9,201 nt of DNA from Endomicrobium sp. (lineage in GTDB: Bacteria; Elusimicrobiota; Endomicrobiia; Endomicrobiales; Endomicrobiaceae), in assembly GCA_031264895.1 (NCBI GenBank), contig JAISDI010000245.1, positions 1-9,201 on the forward strand. The letters are read 5' to 3'. Within the stretch, counting starts at the first letter, position 1. Every line of letters starts with the position of its first letter. The notes under the pieces are model-generated. The model saw only the letters and a list, made by a program, of their open reading frames with translations. It did no database searches and was not told the origin of the DNA. This document shows positions 6,305 through 9,201 of the stretch, piece after piece. A program made the position numbers and the translations under genes.

Positions 6305-6748
6305 ATGCTTAAAGAATATTCATACGGCGCGATAATATACAAGATGGAAGACGGAAGGCCGCTTTTTCTGCTCATAAAATCAAAAAAACACGACAAGTGG
6401 GGATTCCCAAAAGGACATGTCGAAGAAGGCGAAACAACCGGATTTGATACCGCAAAAAGAGAGATTTTTGAAGAAACCGGTATTAAGGATATAAAATTTA
6501 TAAACGGTTTTAGGGAAGAAGACATTTATATAACCGATGGCGTCCGTCCGGAAACAAAAGGCGCGCAGGTACAAAAACATTCGATTTATTTTCTGGCGGA
6601 AACTTTCTCAGACGATTTAAATTATGACAGTGAAGAAATATCGCAGGCAAAATGGACGGATTTTGAGCGCGCACAGGAGACTCTTTACTTTGAAAACCAA
6701 AAAAATATGTTAAAAAAGGCGTATACAAAAATAAAAGAACTTATATAG
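6305..6748 (+). CDS. Nudix hydrolase, Ap4A-hydrolase-like
   Basis: This 147-residue single-domain Nudix protein has KWGFPKGHVEEGE at 31-43 and REIFEETGI at 52-60, which contain the glycine, the glutamates and the REUXEE metal-binding core of the Nudix box. The canonical spacing is GX5EX7REUXEEXGU; here eight residues lie between E43 and R52, one more than standard. WGFPKGHVE and the later INGFREED resemble bis(5'-nucleosyl)-tetraphosphatases, so a nucleotide such as Ap4A, or another nucleoside-diphosphate derivative, is the likely substrate. It acts in the cytosol as a housecleaning enzyme. It starts 12 nt after the outer-membrane gene behind a weak purine-rich site (AGAGAAGA, 6293-6300). Substrate specificity cannot be settled from sequence, and diphosphate hydrolases acting on NADH or capped RNA share the fold. 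Confidence 0.88.
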   Translation: MLKEYSYGAIIYKMEDGRPLFLLIKSKKHDKWGFPKGHVEEGETTGFDTAKREIFEETGIKDIKFINGFREEDIYITDGVRPETKGAQVQKHSIYFLAETFSDDLNYDSEEISQAKWTDFERAQETLYFENQKNMLKKAYTKIKELI

Positions 6749-6770
6749 GAAACGGCTTAGGAGGTCAGAA

Positions 6771-7478
6771 ATGGCAAATCCTCTTTTAAGAGAAGAAGTA
6801 TTTAGAGGTTATGGAACGCAGGAAGAAATGACGGTTTCAGGAACGATTAACAAAAGCATAATTTTATGGCTTTTTCTGGCAGCAGGCGCAATTTATTCTT
6901 GGACAAATCCCGCGGTTACGTTTCCTTTATTATGGCCGCTTATAGTAGCCGGCTTGATTTTGGTTCTCATTATGGCATTCAAAACATCCGCGTCGCCTTT
7001 TCTTTCGCCGATTTATGCCACAGCGGAAGGTTTGATTTTGGGCGTAATTTCATTATATTTTGAAAAAAAATATCCGGGTCTAGTCGTCAATGCTGTACTT
7101 TTAACTATTGCGGTTTTGTTTTTTATGCTCGCGGCTTACAAGAGCGGCGCATTGAGGGCAACGCCGAGATTCAGAAAAAACGTTTTTATTGCAACTGTCG
7201 CTATAGTTATTGTGTATATGATAGATTTATTCATGAACATGTTTTTAGGAACTAATTTTCCTTACATACACGATTCCGGACTTGGTGGAATATGTGCAAG
7301 TTTGTTTATTGTTTCGATCGCCTCTTTCAGTCTTATAACCGATTTTGATTTGATTGAAAAAGGCGCAATACACGGCGCTCCGAAGTATATGGAATGGTAC
7401 GGAGCTTTTGTCCTTATGGTAACATTGGTATGGCTCTACCTTGAAATATTGAGACTTCTTGCCAAAATGAGAGACTAA
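6771..7478 (+). CDS. Bax inhibitor-1/YccA family membrane protein
   Basis: This 235-residue integral membrane protein has about seven hydrophobic segments (roughly 28-46, 50-69, 76-96, 104-124, 138-160, 170-192 and 207-228) after a polar N-terminus (MANPLLREEVFRGYG). The pattern, with LRATPRFRKN before segment five, FSLITDFDLIEKG after segment six and EWYGAFVLMVTLVWLYLEILRLL at the end, fits the BaxI_1 (YccA-like) branch of the TMBIM family. Acidic residues in TDFD correspond to the region of the pH-sensing aspartates described in Bacillus subtilis YetJ, a calcium leak channel; a similar role here is inference. It has the strongest ribosome site in the window, AGGAGGT at 6759-6765, five bases before ATG, suggesting high translation. 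Its TAA shares one base with the engB ATG. Confidence 0.9.
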   Translation: MANPLLREEVFRGYGTQEEMTVSGTINKSIILWLFLAAGAIYSWTNPAVTFPLLWPLIVAGLILVLIMAFKTSASPFLSPIYATAEGLILGVISLYFEKKYPGLVVNAVLLTIAVLFFMLAAYKSGALRATPRFRKNVFIATVAIVIVYMIDLFMNMFLGTNFPYIHDSGLGGICASLFIVSIASFSLITDFDLIEKGAIHGAPKYMEWYGAFVLMVTLVWLYLEILRLLAKMRD

Positions 7479-8053
7479 TGCTTGAAAAAGCGGTTTTTTT
7501 CAGAGCTGTAACCGAAGCCGAAACTCTTCCTAAAAATATTGCCGAGGTCATTTTTTGCGGCAGGTCTAATGCGGGCAAAAGCAGCGCTATAAACGCTTTA
7601 TGTTCACAAAAAAATCTTGCGCGCACTTCAAAAACTCCAGGGAGAACAAGATCGATCAACGTCTACAGCGTGTCAATCGGAAGGTGGATCATAGATCTGC
7701 CCGGATACGGTTTTGCAAGGGTCAGTCCGCAGGAAAAAAAACTGTGGCAAAAAATGATAGAAGACTGCATAGTTCGGAGAAAAACAAAAAAGTCGGTTTA
7801 CATGATAGTCGACGCTTTTGTAGGCCCGACGGATTTGGATTACGATATGGCTTACTGGCTTAAAGACAACGGGATCAATTTTAAAATAGTCGCAAACAAG
7901 TGCGATAAAATTCCCGAAGTCGACATGCCTGAAGTCGAAAACAAGATAGCGCAGTGTTTTGAAATCTGTAAAAATGACGTTTTTGCAGTGAGCGCAAAAC
8001 AAAAAAGCGGTATAGATAAATTAAAAACGGATATTATAAAATTTTTAAAATAA
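7478..8053 (+). CDS. engB: Ribosome biogenesis GTP-binding protein EngB/YsxC
   Basis: This 191-residue TRAFAC-class GTPase has all five G motifs: P-loop GRSNAGKSS (28-36), switch region KTPGRTRSIN with the G2 Thr (52-61), G3 DLPGYG (73-78), G4 NKCDK (140-144) and G5 SAK (172-174). The FCGRSNAGKSSAINAL and PGRTRSINVY signatures are diagnostic of YsxC/YihA, which acts in late assembly of the 50S ribosomal subunit and is essential in many bacteria. Length is normal for the family. The ATG overlaps the stop of the preceding membrane-protein gene (TAATG), implying translational coupling, and only a weak GAGA stretch precedes it. If the block is one operon, its expression would be tied to the hydrogenase-sensor genes upstream. 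Confidence 0.95.
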   Translation: MLEKAVFFRAVTEAETLPKNIAEVIFCGRSNAGKSSAINALCSQKNLARTSKTPGRTRSINVYSVSIGRWIIDLPGYGFARVSPQEKKLWQKMIEDCIVRRKTKKSVYMIVDAFVGPTDLDYDMAYWLKDNGINFKIVANKCDKIPEVDMPEVENKIAQCFEICKNDVFAVSAKQKSGIDKLKTDIIKFLK

Positions 8054-8083
8054 TATCCGAAAAACAAGAACGAAGGAGGTTCT

Positions 8084-8542
8084 ATGAAAAAGATACTATT
8101 AGGAGTGATGTCCGTTATAATGCTTGCCGGAATTTGCTCGGCCGACCCTTTTTTTAAGCTGTCTCTTTGGGAAAAAACGGCTCTTCCCTCAGACGATGCT
8201 GTCAGCGGAATAGAGTTCGGAATCGGTTCAGACACGTCTAAGGTAAAAGGTTTGGCGTGGAATTTTCTTTACGGCAAAACCGAAAACGTTAAAGGCGTGC
8301 AGCTGGCGTTTATAAACTGGTCAAATACTTTTCTGGGATTTGAGTGGGGAGCGGCGAATTTTAACGAAGGGCATATTGACGGCGTGCAGATGGGTTTCTT
8401 TAACAGATCCAAATCCGTTAAAGGAATTCAATTCGGAGTAGTGAACATGACCGAAGACATGAAAGGCATTCAGATAGGGATTGCAAACTTTATTAAAAAT
8501 TCCTCGCTGCCTTTTATGGTTATCGTAAACGCAAAATTCTAA
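8084..8542 (+). CDS. Exported surface protein with seven tandem 14-15-residue repeats
   Basis: The 152-residue product has a signal peptide (MKKILLGVMSVIMLAGICSA, cleavage likely after A20; C18 is not in a proper lipobox). Residues 40-139 are seven tandem repeats of 14-15 residues with consensus (V/I/M)-K-G-(V/I)-Q-x-G-x-x-N-x-x-x-x. Repeats start at V40, V54, V69, F83, I98, V112 and M126, and the last three are the cleanest. The alternating hydrophobic pattern suggests short beta strands, either a solenoid or a small barrel, and the chain ends in FMVIVNAKF with a terminal Phe as in many outer-membrane proteins. It resembles the bacterial surface-repeat proteins named LA_2272-like, recalled without a search. 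Its ribosome site AAGGAGGT (8073-8080) is excellent. The function is unknown; the next gene follows after 1 nt. Confidence 0.82.
   Translation: MKKILLGVMSVIMLAGICSADPFFKLSLWEKTALPSDDAVSGIEFGIGSDTSKVKGLAWNFLYGKTENVKGVQLAFINWSNTFLGFEWGAANFNEGHIDGVQMGFFNRSKSVKGIQFGVVNMTEDMKGIQIGIANFIKNSSLPFMVIVNAKF
8201..8500 (+). repeat. Seven-copy 42-45-nt coding repeat array
   Basis: These codons encode residues 40-139 of the exported repeat protein. The repeats are clear at protein level (KGxQxGxxN) but diverged at DNA level, so the array is old and under selection for the protein pattern rather than a recent tandem duplication. Confidence 0.75.
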
Positions 8543-8543
8543 A

Positions 8544-8978
8544 GTGAAAAAAAACAAGCCCGTTATAACGATCATCGTAGGTTTTATAGCGGGACTTGTT
8601 ATTTCCGGAGTTCTCTCAGACGTAATAGTCATTGCCAATAATGCCGCCGGCAGGGTTTTGTCCGCATGGTCTGTTTCAAAAGCGGAAAAATATATTGCCG
8701 GCGGCAATTTTTCAAAAGCCAAAAAAGAATATGAAAAGGCTTTAAAAAAGATAAGCCCCAATAATAAAAAACTTCTTGCAAAAATAAAAAATAATATGGC
8801 GCTGATTATCTTTTCCGAAGCCGATAAAGAAAAAAATGCGTTAAAAATTAAAGAATCGCTTGAAATGTTTTCGCAATCGCTTGACTTATATAAAGAATTG
8901 AACGATTCCGAAAGCGTAAAACAAGTTGAGGTTAATATGGGGGAAGCGCAGAGCGCGCTTCAAGAGCTTGAGATATAA
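8544..8978 (+). CDS. Membrane-anchored TPR-like protein
   Basis: This 144-residue protein has one N-terminal hydrophobic segment (about residues 7-30, ITIIVGFIAGLVISGVLSDV) preceded by KKNK, so it is probably anchored with the rest outside the cytoplasm. The remainder is helical and charged. KAEKYIAGGNFSKAKKEYEKAL looks like one TPR unit, and NNMALIIFSEADKEKNALKIKESLEMFSQSLDLYKEL like a second, longer one. A third weak helix pair ends in QEVEI-like ELEI. TPR proteins usually bind other proteins; no enzyme motif is seen. The start is GTG at 8544, one base after the stop of the repeat protein, with no Shine-Dalgarno site, so translation is probably coupled to that gene. A functional pairing of the two is inferred only from this arrangement. 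It is the last gene of the block. Confidence 0.72.
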   Translation: MKKNKPVITIIVGFIAGLVISGVLSDVIVIANNAAGRVLSAWSVSKAEKYIAGGNFSKAKKEYEKALKKISPNNKKLLAKIKNNMALIIFSEADKEKNALKIKESLEMFSQSLDLYKELNDSESVKQVEVNMGEAQSALQELEI

Positions 8979-9010
8979 TTAAAAAATTTCTTCTTCATAT
9001 TCTTGGGGAT

Positions 9011-9052
9011 TGTCACCCTGAACTTGTTTCAGGGTCTGCCGTTAAGAACGGC
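9011..9052. repeat. REP-like palindrome, right-hand copy, with adjoining GCCGTT hairpin
   Basis: Positions 9011-9043 match 280-312 at 30 of 33 bases in the same orientation. The first stem has arms ACCCTGAA (9015-9022) and TTCAGGGT (9028-9035) with a 5-nt loop. It is followed by arms GCCGTT (9038-9043) and AACGGC (9047-9052) with a 3-nt loop. The single loop difference from the left copy leaves the stem unchanged. Confidence 0.75.
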
Positions 9053-9063
9053 AACGGCTATAG

Positions 9064-9088
9064 TCAGGGGTCTTTGCGGTACCCCTGA
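9064..9088. repeat. Perfect inverted repeat TCAGGGGT / ACCCCTGA
   Basis: Eight-base arms at 9064-9071 and 9081-9088 pair perfectly around a 9-nt loop. It is the third of four consecutive hairpins. No T-run follows, so a terminator is not claimed. Confidence 0.65.
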
Positions 9089-9097
9089 ACCCCACGC

Positions 9098-9127
9098 CTT
9101 ACTTTTTGCAGTCGGTCAAAAAGTAAG
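9098..9127. repeat. Perfect 11-bp inverted repeat CTTACTTTTTG / CAAAAAGTAAG
   Basis: Arms at 9098-9108 and 9117-9127 pair perfectly around an 8-nt loop. The T-run lies inside the arm rather than after the stem. The word CAAAAAGT recurs at 9172-9179. Confidence 0.65.
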
Positions 9128-9188
9128 CAAATCTGGGTTGTCCGGCACATATAGAACTCTTGCGTTAGCCGCAAAAAGTGTCAAATGC

Positions 9189-9194
9189 AAGGAG
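9189..9194 (+). promoter_or_regulatory. Shine-Dalgarno-like AAGGAG at the right edge
   Basis: AAGGAG is followed by seven bases to the window end. A start codon immediately beyond 9201 would be at normal spacing, so a further plus-strand gene may begin there. Confidence 0.3.
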
Positions 9195-9201
9195 AGAAAG
9201 T

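Larger units (their letters stand above)
8979..9201. other. Intergenic tail made of successive hairpins
   Basis: No gene is apparent. After an AT-rich 30-nt stretch, four perfect inverted repeats follow one another between 9015 and 9127. The remainder (9128-9201) has no recognised feature except a Shine-Dalgarno-like AAGGAG near the edge. The hairpins lie directly behind the last gene and may protect or terminate the transcript, but none has a U-rich tail typical of intrinsic terminators. Confidence 0.6.

Noticed and set aside
7852..8235. 127-residue minus-strand open frame across engB and the repeat-protein gene
   Set aside because: It overlaps two strongly supported plus-strand genes and their excellent ribosome site; its composition is typical of antisense shadows.
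8201..8500. DNA-level tandem repeat or CRISPR-like array
   Set aside because: The periodicity is in the protein; the nucleotide copies are diverged, in frame and without spacers.
9015..9035. Intrinsic terminator for the gene block
   Set aside because: The stem is good but is followed by CTGCCGTT, not a T-run, so it is reported as a repeat instead.

Overview
The window comes from an AT-rich, probably strictly anaerobic, diderm bacterium. The diderm call rests on two exported beta-barrel-like proteins with clear signal peptides, and the anaerobe call on an H-cluster protein of the sensory [FeFe]-hydrogenase type. Codon use is rich in AAA, TTT and GAA, and A8-A9 runs are frequent. A member of the Elusimicrobiota (Endomicrobium-like) would fit this gene content, but that is a low-confidence guess from memory; no rRNA or other taxonomic marker is present.

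Layout. At 1-87 a minus-strand gene probably begins with a signal peptide and runs off the left edge. Positions 88-439 are non-coding and hold ACGGCAACGAC-type repeats and a paired REP-like palindrome (280-354). From 440 to 8978 eleven genes lie head to tail on the plus strand with gaps of at most 30 nt and several overlaps, so the block may be one long operon. The order is: DUF3467 protein, cinA (NMN deamidase), thpR (RNA 2',3'-cyclic phosphodiesterase), hydS (sensory [FeFe]-hydrogenase with PAS domain), SpoIIE/PP2C phosphatase, DUF3078-like outer-membrane protein, Nudix hydrolase, Bax-inhibitor-1 family membrane protein, engB (ribosome-assembly GTPase), an exported 14-residue-repeat protein, and a membrane-anchored TPR-like protein. 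Positions 8979-9201 hold four tandem perfect inverted repeats, the first a second copy of the left-hand palindrome, and end in a Shine-Dalgarno-like site that may serve a gene just outside.

How the genes work together. cinA, thpR and the Nudix gene fit nucleotide, cofactor and RNA-end housekeeping. hydS and the phosphatase overlap and form the most distinctive unit: a protein built to sense rather than turn over H2 (the proton-relay cysteine is alanine) coupled to a Ser/Thr phosphatase. No catalytic hydrogenase subunit, maturase, kinase or anti-sigma partner is present, so the output target is unknown. The best leads are this sensor-phosphatase pair with its unassigned C-terminal phosphatase region, an A9 slippery site at the cinA/thpR junction that could yield a fusion protein, the seven-repeat exported protein, and the related hairpin elements bounding both ends of the block.
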